This document shows, one piece after another, positions 41,249 through 48,981 of a stretch of 64,000 bases of DNA. The notes beneath the pieces are model-generated. The model did not search any database, had not been told where the DNA came from, and was given only the letters and a program-made list of their open reading frames with translations. The DNA comes from Nitrospiria bacterium (GTDB lineage Bacteria > Nitrospirota > Nitrospiria > JACQBZ01): NCBI GenBank assembly GCA_035498035.1, contig DATKAN010000023.1, positions 29,087-93,086 on the forward strand, read 5' to 3'. Position 1 is the stretch's first letter, and each line of letters begins with the position of its first letter. Both the position numbers and the translations under genes were made by a program.

Positions 41249-41573
41249 AGTTCAACCGGTCGAGATCGAGAAGCGGGAGGATGGTTCGATTCGCGTGGCC
41301 TGGAGCGACGGCCACGAAGGAATCTATCCCCCGGCGTATCTGAGGGACAATTGCCACTGCGCGGCCTGTGTGGAGGAATGGACGGGGCGCAAAATGGTTC
41401 GTCCGGATATGATCCCCGCGGACATCCGGCCGTTACGAATCAGCGCGGTGGGACAGTATGCGATCCATATCGAATGGAGCGACGGGCATTCCACGGGCAT
41501 CTACGCGTTTGATCTCCTTCGAGGGATCTGCCCGTGTCCTCAATGCGCCTCGGAGCGGTCGGTCCGGTCGTAA
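41241..41573 (+). CDS. DUF971 protein
   Basis: The 110-residue protein matches DUF971, the N-terminal domain of gamma-butyrobetaine hydroxylases: IRVAWSDGHEGIYPPAYLRD, then NCHCAACVEEWTGRK and HIEWSDGHSTGIYAFDLLR with CPCPQC. Stand-alone forms often neighbour iron-sulfur assembly genes. ATG 41241 overlaps the end of the CCA-transferase gene by eight bases. Confidence 0.9.
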   Translation: MFKVQPVEIEKREDGSIRVAWSDGHEGIYPPAYLRDNCHCAACVEEWTGRKMVRPDMIPADIRPLRISAVGQYAIHIEWSDGHSTGIYAFDLLRGICPCPQCASERSVRS

Positions 41574-41595
41574 ATTAATCCGAGTGGTGTACTAA

Positions 41596-41722
41596 GCGGG
41601 CCTGGCCGGGGAGAAAGGGGGCTCCATCCGGCTTGACCGAAGGTACGAGGCCTCGCCGCACACACGATTCTGGAATGTGCGGCGAACAAGCTCGGATGGA
41701 GGGGGCGAGGTTCGCCCCTGAG
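41596..41722. repeat. Dispersed intergenic repeat, copy C, long imperfect palindrome
   Basis: On the minus strand it starts GGGGCGAACCTCGCCCCCTC like the other copies. Its centre forms a hairpin from TCGCCGCACA and TGTGCGGCGA, and CTCCATCCG/CGGATGGAG pair outside it. It lies between the convergent DUF971 and zinc-ribbon genes and could end transcription from both sides. Confidence 0.6.
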
Positions 41723-41731
41723 ATTTCAGCT

Positions 41732-41929
41732 TCAGTTATAGACCAGCAGGTTTCTATTTCCGTGGCGGATCGGCTTGGGATTCTGTTGCCGGTTGGACAG
41801 GATCACCGGATCCAGGATCTCGCCGCAGGCGATGCAATGCCAGGCATGGAAGAAGATTTGCCCGGTATCGTCCCGTAGATCCTCAAGCCGCTCTTCCACC
41901 ATCAATCCTTCGCAGCGCGGGCATGTCAT
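41732..41929 (-). CDS. Small zinc-ribbon protein (paralogue of 2902-3108)
   Basis: A 65-residue protein with CPRC and CIAC knuckles and the shared elements LRDDTGQIFFHAWHC and CGEILDPVILSNRQ. TAAGGAGGTG precedes the ATG. The tail differs from its paralogue. Unknown function; single gene. Confidence 0.82.
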   Translation of the reverse strand: MTCPRCEGLMVEERLEDLRDDTGQIFFHAWHCIACGEILDPVILSNRQQNPKPIRHGNRNLLVYN

Positions 41930-42112
41930 GAGGCACCTCCTTATTCAACCCCCGTGGCATCGGGGTCGGTATAGCATTACTTTAAACGTCTTCCGCAGAT
42001 TGGGCAATCCGCCGGAAGTCCCGATTTAAGACTGCAGAAGACCTAGATGAACAAGGGCCATGGGCCTTTGGGCCTATGCCATGGAATACCCGAACGGGAA
42101 GGAGCCACGGGA

Positions 42113-42400
42113 ATGAAATTCGTCATTATCGGGATGGACGGGCCCGAAGGTCAGTCCAAACGGAAGACCCTCCGGCCGGTCCACCTGGACCGCCTGAAAC
42201 GGCTTGAATCGGATGGAAAATTGATTCTGGCCGGGCCTTTTTCGGATCGCAGCGGCAGCCTGATCATCATCGAGGCCGACTCGATCGAAGAGGCCCGGGC
42301 CTTCATTCAAAAAGATCCCTATGTTGAACAGGGGGTGTTTGAGAAGGTGGAGGTCCGGCCGTTCACTCAGGTCTTCCCGGAGGAGGATCAACGATTGTGA
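42113..42400 (+). CDS. YCII-related protein
   Basis: The 95-residue protein has the YciI fold pattern: MKFVIIGMDGPEG, RPVHLDRLKRLESDGKLILA, GPFSDRSGSLIIIEADS and ARAFIQKDPYVEQGVFEKVE. The conserved His and Asp that form the putative active site are present. GAAGGAGCC precedes ATG 42113. The next gene overlaps by four bases (GTGA). Confidence 0.9.
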   Translation: MKFVIIGMDGPEGQSKRKTLRPVHLDRLKRLESDGKLILAGPFSDRSGSLIIIEADSIEEARAFIQKDPYVEQGVFEKVEVRPFTQVFPEEDQRL

Positions 42401-42789
42401 GCCGGCGGGCTGGGAACACGCTTGTTTACGACCGGGAGTGCGAGTTGTGCCGTTGGGCCCAAGGCCTCGTCGTCCGATGGGATCGCCATCGGCGGATCGG
42501 GTATTTGGCTTTTCAGGACCCGGAATTCGCGGGATGGTTTCCGGAACTGGACCGGGAGGACCCGGCGGGTTTGTGGCCGCACGGGGAGCCGCCCCGGGCC
42601 ATGCTTTTCATCGACGGCGGAGGACATATCCGGATCGGCATGGACGCGTTCCGTTCGATGTTGCCTTTTCTGGCCGGCGGACGGGTGTTGGCATGGCTGT
42701 TTTACGTTCCGGGTGTGCCCTGGCTGGCCGCCCGGTTTTATGACTGGCTGGCCCGCAATCGCTACCGATTATTCGGGCCGACATTATAA
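42397..42789 (+). CDS. DCC-family thiol-disulfide oxidoreductase (DUF393)
   Basis: The 130-residue protein starts at GTG overlapping the YciI stop. It carries the DxxCxxC site as YDRECELCRWAQ and the later segment RAMLFIDGGGHIRIGMDAFR, which define the DCC family of thioredoxin-like proteins. No signal peptide. Biological role not established. Confidence 0.88.
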   Translation: MSRRAGNTLVYDRECELCRWAQGLVVRWDRHRRIGYLAFQDPEFAGWFPELDREDPAGLWPHGEPPRAMLFIDGGGHIRIGMDAFRSMLPFLAGGRVLAWLFYVPGVPWLAARFYDWLARNRYRLFGPTL

Positions 42790-42825
42790 CGGGGAAAGGA
42801 TTACAGGGGCATGTGTCGCCGCCAT

Positions 42826-43000
42826 TATCCATGGGGGCCCGTTCGGGCTTCGCTTCTCCGACGCCCTCAGACCCCGCGCTCGGACCGGCAGGGCCGGGCC
42901 CTCGCTTGTCGCCGGCAAAGCCGCATGGAGCGGCTCGCCGGGGCCCGTCGAAGTCCTCCCCCCTCTTTCCCCCTTGCTCGCCGGGCAGCCACCGCTATTA
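42826..43000. repeat. Dispersed intergenic repeat, copy E (diverged)
   Basis: GGCAAAGCCGCATGGAGCGG, then GTCGAAGTCCTCCCC and TTGCTCGCC match copy D at 61541-61660 over roughly 90 bases with several changes. The rest of the gap up to the promoter at 43014 holds nothing else. Confidence 0.55.
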
Positions 43001-43013
43001 AAAATGCATCTAC

Positions 43014-43041
43014 TTGACAGATGCGGGGTTCTGCCTATAGA
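43014..43041 (+). promoter_or_regulatory. Sigma70-type promoter
   Basis: TTGACA (43014-43019) and TATAGA (43036-43041), spacer 16. It would serve the small gene at 43089 and perhaps the following TPR gene. Confidence 0.6.
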
Positions 43042-43088
43042 CTGCAGGCTGTAATGCTAGATAGGATACGAACAGGGAGGGGCGGCCG

Positions 43089-43334
43089 ATGACCGAATTG
43101 GATGAAGCCAAAGAAAAATTCATCGAAATGATCAAGGCCGTCGATCCCCAAGTGACCGTGGTCATCCCGACCTCGTCCAGCAACAGCCTGTTTTTGATCT
43201 CGCTGTCCAAAGGAAAGGCCCGCAAGTTTATCACGGTCTCCGAGGACGACTTGGTGGACTTCGTTTCGGATGATTTGATCCATGACGAGGTCGAGGACCG
43301 CGTTCGCGAGGCCATCTCGGAACTCAAACCGTAA
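43089..43334 (+). CDS. Small acidic protein of unknown function
   Basis: The 81-residue protein is compact and charged: MTELDEAKEKFIEMIKAVDP, TVVIPTSSSNSLFLISLSKG, then KFITVSEDDLVDFVSDD. GGGAGGGG precedes the ATG. No family recognised, but the clean ribosome site and promoter make it a real gene. A TPR gene follows 43 bases later. Confidence 0.75.
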   Translation: MTELDEAKEKFIEMIKAVDPQVTVVIPTSSSNSLFLISLSKGKARKFITVSEDDLVDFVSDDLIHDEVEDRVREAISELKP

Positions 43335-43377
43335 CCGACCTCCGGAAAATCCGTCTTTGGACCCGCGCAAGGATGTC

Positions 43378-44169
43378 ATGTCCTCTTCGGCCTTAAACGA
43401 AGAAGGAAATCGGCTGTTTCAGCAGGGGCGCTACGGCGAGGCGCTTTCCTATTATGAACGCGCCTTGGAAATGGACCGGCGGACGGGAAATCCCTGGGAG
43501 CTGGCCGCCACACTCGGAAATCTGGCCAACGTCTACGCCTCCATAGGGAACAAAGAGGAAGCGCTGGTCTGTTACCGAGAAGTGCTCGGAATTCATCGGA
43601 AGCTGGGCGATGCGCGGGTGATTGGAATCACGCTGGCGAACATGGGGAACCTTCACGCCGACCGCAATGAGACGGACCACGCCAAGGCCTATTATCTGGA
43701 AGCCATCGATCTTTTGGAGCCCTCTCGAGATTTCCGGGGGCTCGGTATGTTGTACGGCAACCTGGCCCTTGCGGTTCGCGATGAGGGCGATCTGTCCTCG
43801 GCGATCGGACATTTTGAGAAAGCGATCCGTCAACTCCGGAAACTGGGAGACAGTCCGGAGCTGGCCCGAACGATTAACAGCCTAGGAAAAACCTATTGGA
43901 TGCAGGGTCGCTTGGACGAGGCGTCGAGGCGGTCCGAAGAGGCCTTGGCGATCAGCCGGCGGCTTGGAGACGAACTCGGCATGGCGGCGGCCTGGTACAA
44001 CCTGGCCGCGGTTCATCAAAGCCTTGGGCGCGGCGATGCGGCGATCGACCTGCTGGAACGGGTGGTGGCCATCGATGAAAAATACCAGCTCCCGAAGCTG
44101 AATGAAAACCGGATGCGCCTGGAACGGTTGAGACAATCAAGGAAGGGTGGAAGCCATGTCCAGTCCTGA
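43378..44169 (+). CDS. TPR protein
   Basis: The 263-residue cytoplasmic protein is built of six or seven tetratricopeptide repeats of the Kinesin-light-chain/Rapsyn type, with 40-residue spacing (NEEGNRLFQQGRYGEALSYY; LGNLANVYASIGNKEEALVC; LANMGNLHADRNETDHAKAY; YNLAAVHQSLGRGDAAIDLL). ATG 43378 follows GATGTC without a good ribosome site; it may be coupled to the gene before. Likely a protein-interaction scaffold. Confidence 0.85.
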   Translation: MSSSALNEEGNRLFQQGRYGEALSYYERALEMDRRTGNPWELAATLGNLANVYASIGNKEEALVCYREVLGIHRKLGDARVIGITLANMGNLHADRNETDHAKAYYLEAIDLLEPSRDFRGLGMLYGNLALAVRDEGDLSSAIGHFEKAIRQLRKLGDSPELARTINSLGKTYWMQGRLDEASRRSEEALAISRRLGDELGMAAAWYNLAAVHQSLGRGDAAIDLLERVVAIDEKYQLPKLNENRMRLERLRQSRKGGSHVQS

Positions 44170-44611
44170 AGATCACCCGCGTTTGGATGACATCGAGGAG
44201 GCGTTTAAAAAATTGGGCTGGTCTTACGAGCGGCTCGACGGCATGGATGAACACGGCGGGTCGCTGCTGCTGAATCTCCCGGAAGCCGACTGTCTGGTGG
44301 AGCTTTACGGAGACGGGCGCTTGGCCTGTCAGTTCGGCGTCGACATGGAAGAAATGAGGGGGCTCCTGACCGGCGACCAGACGGAGGACATGGCGGACGA
44401 TGAACTGGTTCGGGTGGCCCGGTACCACTTGAAGCCGATCGTGGACCGGTACCGCGCGGCCCTGCTTCGGGAGGGGCTGGAGGAAAGCGCCGAGGCGACT
44501 TCGGATCATTATGCGATCGTATTCCAGACGGTCCTGGATCTTTCATCCCCGCAGCAGGTTGCCCATAAAGTGGCCCGCTGCCTCCTGGCCTTGGAGGAGC
44601 CGGCCCGTTAA
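44156..44611 (+). CDS. Hypothetical YbjN/DUF-like protein
   Basis: The 151-residue protein starts inside the end of the TPR gene (GTG 44147 is an alternative, with AAGGAAGG before it). The start DIEEAFKKLGWSYERLDG and the beta stretch GSLLLNLPEADCLVELYGDG look like a sensor or YbjN-type chaperone fold, but I do not assign a family. Its stop overlaps the convergent PCD gene by four bases. Confidence 0.65.
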   Translation: MSSPEDHPRLDDIEEAFKKLGWSYERLDGMDEHGGSLLLNLPEADCLVELYGDGRLACQFGVDMEEMRGLLTGDQTEDMADDELVRVARYHLKPIVDRYRAALLREGLEESAEATSDHYAIVFQTVLDLSSPQQVAHKVARCLLALEEPAR

Positions 44612-44901
44612 CGCGGTTCGCCCGCCGCCCCCTCGATCCTCCCGGCCAGCGCGAAATCCTTTTGGGTCAATCCCCCGGCGGAATGGGTGGTGAGGGCCAT
44701 CGTGACTTTTCGGTAATTAATCGTGATATCGGGATGATGATCGACGGCCTCGGCCAGCTCGGCCACGCGGTTCACAAACCGGATCGCCGCCATAAACGAA
44801 TCAAAGTCGAATGGCTTTTTAATGGCGTTGTCCGCCCACTGCCAGCCGCTCAGCGCCTTCAGTTGTTGTTGAATCTCGGCGGTTGATAATTTTTCGGCCA
44901 T
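44608..44901 (-). CDS. Pterin-4a-carbinolamine dehydratase
   Basis: The 97-residue protein matches the PCD/DCoH family: LSTAEIQQQLKALSGWQW, KPFDFDSFMAAIRFVNRVAE and the catalytic DHHPDITINYRKV. It dehydrates 4a-hydroxytetrahydropterin. No aromatic amino-acid hydroxylase is in the window; in many bacteria it serves molybdopterin or other pterins. GGAGAG lies upstream of the ATG. Confidence 0.93.
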   Translation of the reverse strand: MAEKLSTAEIQQQLKALSGWQWADNAIKKPFDFDSFMAAIRFVNRVAELAEAVDHHPDITINYRKVTMALTTHSAGGLTQKDFALAGRIEGAAGEPR

Positions 44902-44929
44902 GCGCTCTCCTCTCCGATGCGATCCACTC

Positions 44930-44958
44930 TTGACATTTTATGCCCCGGGGAATAGATA
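44930..44958 (+). promoter_or_regulatory. Promoter of plsC-like gene, leaderless type
   Basis: TTGACA (44930-44935) and TAGATA (44953-44958), 17 bases apart. The ATG at 44967 begins nine bases after the -10 box, and no ribosome site is present. The upstream ATG at 44940 lies inside this promoter. Confidence 0.65.
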
Positions 44959-44966
44959 AAGCAATC

Positions 44967-45635
44967 ATGAAGCGAGCGGGACCGGGATTATCGATCAACC
45001 TGATCCATTTTACCGCCCTTTGCCTTTTGGATCTTCTTTTCCGGGTTTTCAATCGGATCGAGGTTTTCGGACGAGAGCACATCCCTTCAAGGGGCGAGCG
45101 GGGAGTGCTGATTCTGTCCAACCATATCTCGGCCCTGGATCCGTTCCTGATCGGGATTACGGCGATGCCGCGATTTTCGTCCGTCTGGTGGCGCGCGGCC
45201 GCGAAGGAGGAGCTGTTCACCGGGTGGTTTTCAAGGGCCGTGATGTATATAATCGGGGCCTTCCCGGTCCGGCGCGGGCGGCGGGATCTGGAGTCGATGG
45301 GGCGGATGGTCGCCGCGCTCAAGACGGACGTGCTCGTCGTTTTTCCGGAAGGGACCTGGTCCACGACGGGCCGGATCCTTCCGGGCCGATCGGGGGTCGG
45401 CAAGGTGATCTATGACGCCCGCCCGGCGACCATCCTTCCGGTGGCGGTCAAGGGAACGGACAAAATTCTCCCGCGGGACGCCTGGATCCCCCGGATCGGA
45501 CGTCGGGCGAAGATCGTCTACGGTCCGCCGGTGGACCTCCGGCGGTTCTATGATCATCCCGACAGCGTCGAGACGGCCCATCGGATCGTGGATGCCGTCA
45601 TGGCCGAGATCGGAAGATTGCATGCGTCGTTGTGA
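44967..45635 (+). CDS. 1-acyl-sn-glycerol-3-phosphate acyltransferase family protein (PlsC-like)
   Basis: A roughly 222-residue membrane-associated acyltransferase. The catalytic NHxxxxD box is LSNHISALDPFLIG, followed by YIIGAFPVRRGRRD and the substrate box FPEGTWSTTG, and VKGTDKILP. It would acylate lysophosphatidate or a related acceptor. The start was set at 44967 on the basis of the promoter; the frame could extend to 44940. Confidence 0.88.
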   Translation: MKRAGPGLSINLIHFTALCLLDLLFRVFNRIEVFGREHIPSRGERGVLILSNHISALDPFLIGITAMPRFSSVWWRAAAKEELFTGWFSRAVMYIIGAFPVRRGRRDLESMGRMVAALKTDVLVVFPEGTWSTTGRILPGRSGVGKVIYDARPATILPVAVKGTDKILPRDAWIPRIGRRAKIVYGPPVDLRRFYDHPDSVETAHRIVDAVMAEIGRLHASL

Positions 45636-45646
45636 GGACGGATTTG

Positions 45647-46615
45647 TTAAGCCGCCTCTTTCCTCCATGGTTGAGACGGCGTCGTTGTTTCGGTCGTCGG
45701 GTCCTCCTCTTCGCGGTATCGGGGCCTAAATGGGTCTCTGGGGGTGGCTAAACCCACCCAGGCCATGGCCACCAACAAGCCGGCCAGCGCCGGCCAGCCG
45801 TACTCCACAAATCCGCCGACCCCGCGATCATCACCAAGGATTTCCCGGACACTGCCGGCCATTTGAACGTAATCCTCGGGCTGTCTTTTCCAGGAAAGAT
45901 CGGCATTCAACCCATTCAGGATGCGCCGCGTCCATGCCATTTGTGATTCGTCGTACATCCGGACGGATCGATGGGCCGATTCGATGGCATCGCGGAACAT
46001 CTCGGGAACGGCGCCGCGAAGTTCTGTCTCTTGGGTTGTCAAATATTCGAGGTTGGACTCCAGACCGCGTTCGGTCCGCTCTTCGACATTTTGTTGACGA
46101 ATCGTTTCCCGCTCGAACGCCGACTCAAATGCCGCCCCTCCACCCTGGGCGCGGCGGTAGGCTGTGAGCGCGGCCGTCCCCAGTTTCTCCTGCCAGCGTG
46201 CCGTCTTTTCCCGGTTAAATTGTTCGAGCGCTCCCTGGGCGGAGGTGATGGCGGTCCGGAGTCGATTCTGCTCCATCCAAATATTCCGGGCTGTGTACGC
46301 GATCGCCAGGCCGAGAGTTTCCTGCAACCTTGCCGGTTGCTCAATCCAAAATGCCTGGACCCGCTGCACGGTACTGTCCCATTGCCGTTGGGTCATGGCT
46401 TGCCGATCCCGATCGAAACGTCCCACGACTTGAATCCGATCGCCGAGGGTTTCCTGCACCGTGCCGTGATCGACAGACGGCGGGGAAAGCCATCCGGCGT
46501 GCCAAAGGGAAACAGCGAGGGAGACAATCACGGCCGCGAACAGGAGCAGAAGGAATCCTCCCGTGTTTATTTCTTCTGAATCGTTTTCTGGGTGTGTCGT
46601 CATATTCCGTTTCAT
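45647..46615 (-). CDS. Two-span membrane protein of unknown function
   Basis: The roughly 322-residue protein has one membrane segment near the N-terminus (GGFLLLLFAAVIVSLAVSLW), a long periplasmic, largely helical middle (residues 60-260, rich in Gln, Arg and Glu, with TTQETELRGAVPEMFRDAIE) and a second segment near the C-terminus (WPALAGLLVAMAWVGLA). ATG 46615 was chosen because GAAAGGAGGC precedes it. The helical middle suggests a sensor or coiled-coil role. No family known to me. Confidence 0.75.
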   Translation of the reverse strand: MKRNMTTHPENDSEEINTGGFLLLLFAAVIVSLAVSLWHAGWLSPPSVDHGTVQETLGDRIQVVGRFDRDRQAMTQRQWDSTVQRVQAFWIEQPARLQETLGLAIAYTARNIWMEQNRLRTAITSAQGALEQFNREKTARWQEKLGTAALTAYRRAQGGGAAFESAFERETIRQQNVEERTERGLESNLEYLTTQETELRGAVPEMFRDAIESAHRSVRMYDESQMAWTRRILNGLNADLSWKRQPEDYVQMAGSVREILGDDRGVGGFVEYGWPALAGLLVAMAWVGLATPRDPFRPRYREEEDPTTETTTPSQPWRKEAA

Positions 46616-46903
46616 GTCGTGCCTCCTTTCTCTTTCCAATGGGCTTAGGTTCTTGAAGTTGGACGAGGTGGGCGGCGCGCGCGGGATGCAAGAATATTCC
46701 ATGAGGGGCGGTGAAAAGAGGGAAAAGAGATCGCTTGCCATCAGAGCCTCCGTGGTTTCGGCTCCGGGAATTAAATCGCGGCCTCCGTTTAGAGGCCCGG
46801 ATGGAAAATTACAACGGGGTGGAATGCAACGAGCAGGTTCGCGGAGGAGACGACTTTGATCCGCTTTGAGAGGGCGTTGCCTTTTGGATTATGAATAATT
46901 TAT

Positions 46904-46932
46904 AATCTAATCCAATTTGTCAGTCATGTCAA
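46904..46932 (-). promoter_or_regulatory. Promoter with overlapping inverted repeat
   Basis: On the minus strand TTGACA (46927-46932) and TAGATT (46904-46909) are 17 bases apart. CCAATTTGTC and GACAATTTGG (46911-46920 and 46932-46941 region) form an inverted repeat with one mismatch around the -35 box, a possible operator. Transcription would start near 46897, leaving a 280-base leader before the gene at 46615. That leader contains a GGCCTC/GAGGCC hairpin (near 46789-46805) and no gene. Confidence 0.6.
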
Positions 46933-46984
46933 GACAATTTGGAGATCAGAAGACGGGTCCGGGCGGCCTGGCGCCCATTGGAAT

Positions 46985-47833
46985 TTAGGTCTCGATCGGC
47001 GAGCGGATACGCGGCTCCACCAGCAGCCCGGGTTGGCAGCGTCGGCAGAAGTTGGTCTCGAGCTGACGGGCCTTCACGCCGGCGATGCGGCCTCCGCAGC
47101 GGGGGCAGGCCGAACCGGCCTTCGCATGAACCTTCAGGAAATCCCGGATCTTCAGTTGGATTTGGTCGCCCATCCGCTCTTTGACGACGGCGATCGCCTC
47201 TTTGAGGACCGCGTGGATGGAACGGTACAGTTTTTGGGTCTCGTCCTCCGTCAGGCTTTTCCGTTTGCGAAAGGGATAGATCCCGGCCGAAAATAAAATT
47301 TCATCGGCGTAGGCGTTTCCGATGCCGGTGATGAAGCGGGCGTTGGTCAGGATTCCCTTGATCTCGCCGTGATGCTGCTTGAGTCGCGTTTGAAACGTCT
47401 TGTAGGTCAGGTCGGGGTCCAGCGCGTCGGGCCCTTGATCCGTAAAGCGAGGGATGCCGCCGTATTGCTCCCCGCGGACGAGATAGACCTTTCCCATGCT
47501 TTTATCATCGATATACCGGAGCTCTTCGCCGGAGGACAGGCGCAAGGCGAAGATCGTGTCCGCAGACCGCCGGGTTTCAGGCATACAGAATTGAAAACGG
47601 CCGGTGATCATGGGATTGATCACCAGGGAATGACGGTCAAGACGGAAGATCAAGTATTTTCCACGGCGGTGAATGGCTGAGACGGTTTGATCCGGCAGGG
47701 CCTGCTGGACATCCTCTCCCGTAAGCGAACGGATCACGAGCGGCTTGTAGACCGAAATGGCCCGGATCGCACGTCCGAGGGTTCGGGCCCGGAGTACATC
47801 TTTGGCCGCTTCCAGATCAGGAATTTCAGGCAT
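46985..47833 (-). CDS. Fpg/Nei-family DNA glycosylase (MutM-like)
   Basis: The 282-residue enzyme removes oxidised bases such as 8-oxoguanine. It starts PEIPDLE, with catalytic Pro2 and Glu3; the usual Glu6 of PELPEVE is Asp. HRRGKYLIF carries the conserved Lys, GIGNAYADEILF is the helix-two-turn-helix and CPRCGG...CRRC the zinc finger. It overlaps mutY by eight bases, a GO-repair pair. Given PEIPDLE it may belong to a Nei-like branch. Confidence 0.9.
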   Translation of the reverse strand: MPEIPDLEAAKDVLRARTLGRAIRAISVYKPLVIRSLTGEDVQQALPDQTVSAIHRRGKYLIFRLDRHSLVINPMITGRFQFCMPETRRSADTIFALRLSSGEELRYIDDKSMGKVYLVRGEQYGGIPRFTDQGPDALDPDLTYKTFQTRLKQHHGEIKGILTNARFITGIGNAYADEILFSAGIYPFRKRKSLTEDETQKLYRSIHAVLKEAIAVVKERMGDQIQLKIRDFLKVHAKAGSACPRCGGRIAGVKARQLETNFCRRCQPGLLVEPRIRSPIET

Positions 47834-48980
47834 CCCGTTTCTCTCGATGAATACTTTTCTGTTTTCGGTAAAAGGCCGGTGGTTCAGCCGCCAGGGGAAG
47901 ACGGTCGCTCGTGATCTGATATAAGATTTTACGGGTCGCGTTTGGAAGGGGATAGCGGGTGATTTCGGTGGCGGGAATCCATCGCCATGAGCCGGGGAGT
48001 CGGTTTGGCAAGGAGGCGCATTCGAACAGAAAAGGATGGTAAGTGATTTGTTTATGGGAAAACGTATGAACGACCGGTTCGAGCTTCCGCAGCAGGTTCG
48101 GCTTCAGCCCGAACCGTATTTCGATCTCCCGTTCGATCCTCCCATGGGTCGTGGTGTTCGAACCGTCCATTTCGGGAAAACTCCAGAGTCCGGCCAGGAG
48201 TCCCCGTTCCGGTCTCGGGCCGATCAACAGGCCGCGGCCGCTTTGGATCAGTGCGACGGCCATCCGACTGTTCGGAACCCTTCGTCCTTCGATTCGCACC
48301 GGGAGGCGGTCCTGAATTCCCAATCGATGGGCGTGGCAGGTTTTCCTCACCGGGCAGAGGGAGCAGGAAGGTGTCCGGGGAACACAGATCGTGGCGCCGA
48401 GCTCCATCAGGGCCTGATTGAAATCGCCGACCTTCTGTTCCGGGAGAATCTCCTCGGCGAGTTTCCAGAGCCGGTCTCGTGTGGCGGACTGTGTCGGGTT
48501 TTTCCGCACGGCGAAGATCCGGCAGAGCACACGACGGACGTTTCCGTCCATAACGGGGGCCTTCACGTCGAAGGCGATGCTCGCGACGGCGCCCGCGGTG
48601 TAGCGACCGATCCCCGGCAGCGAAGAAAGCCCTTCGACGGTGGCTGGAACGCGATCGTTCCACTGTTCGTGGATGGCCTGCGCGGCCCGGTGCAGGTTTC
48701 GGGCCCGGCTGTAATAGCCCAGCCCCTCCCAGAGCTTAAGAACCTTTTGCAGCGGGGACCGGGCCAGCGATGCCGCCGTCGGAAAAGTCCGGATGAAACG
48801 AAGATAATACGGAATCACCGTCGCGACCTGGGTCTGCTGGAGCATGATTTCCGATACGAGGATCCGGTAGGGGTCGCGGGTCTTCCTCCAGGGAAGTTCC
48901 CGTTTGTTCCGATGGTACCAGGCCATCAGCCGTTTCTTCAGTTGCCTCCGGAGATTGGGTTGAGGGCGTCGGAAAGGCAT
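47826..48980 (-). CDS. mutY: A/G-specific adenine glycosylase (MutY)
   Basis: The 384-residue protein removes A opposite 8-oxoG. RDPYRILVSEIMLQQTQVAT holds the catalytic Glu; LPGIGRYTAGAVASIAF is the helix-hairpin-helix with catalytic Asp in VMDGNVRRV. The [4Fe-4S] Cys are CVPRTPSCSLCPVRKTC. The C-terminal NUDIX-like domain (SRMAVALIQSGRGLLIGPRP) reads the damaged base. Full length. It lies upstream of and overlaps the Fpg gene. Confidence 0.95.
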   Translation of the reverse strand: MPFRRPQPNLRRQLKKRLMAWYHRNKRELPWRKTRDPYRILVSEIMLQQTQVATVIPYYLRFIRTFPTAASLARSPLQKVLKLWEGLGYYSRARNLHRAAQAIHEQWNDRVPATVEGLSSLPGIGRYTAGAVASIAFDVKAPVMDGNVRRVLCRIFAVRKNPTQSATRDRLWKLAEEILPEQKVGDFNQALMELGATICVPRTPSCSLCPVRKTCHAHRLGIQDRLPVRIEGRRVPNSRMAVALIQSGRGLLIGPRPERGLLAGLWSFPEMDGSNTTTHGRIEREIEIRFGLKPNLLRKLEPVVHTFSHKQITYHPFLFECASLPNRLPGSWRWIPATEITRYPLPNATRKILYQITSDRLPLAAEPPAFYRKQKSIHREKRDA

Positions 48981-48981
48981 G

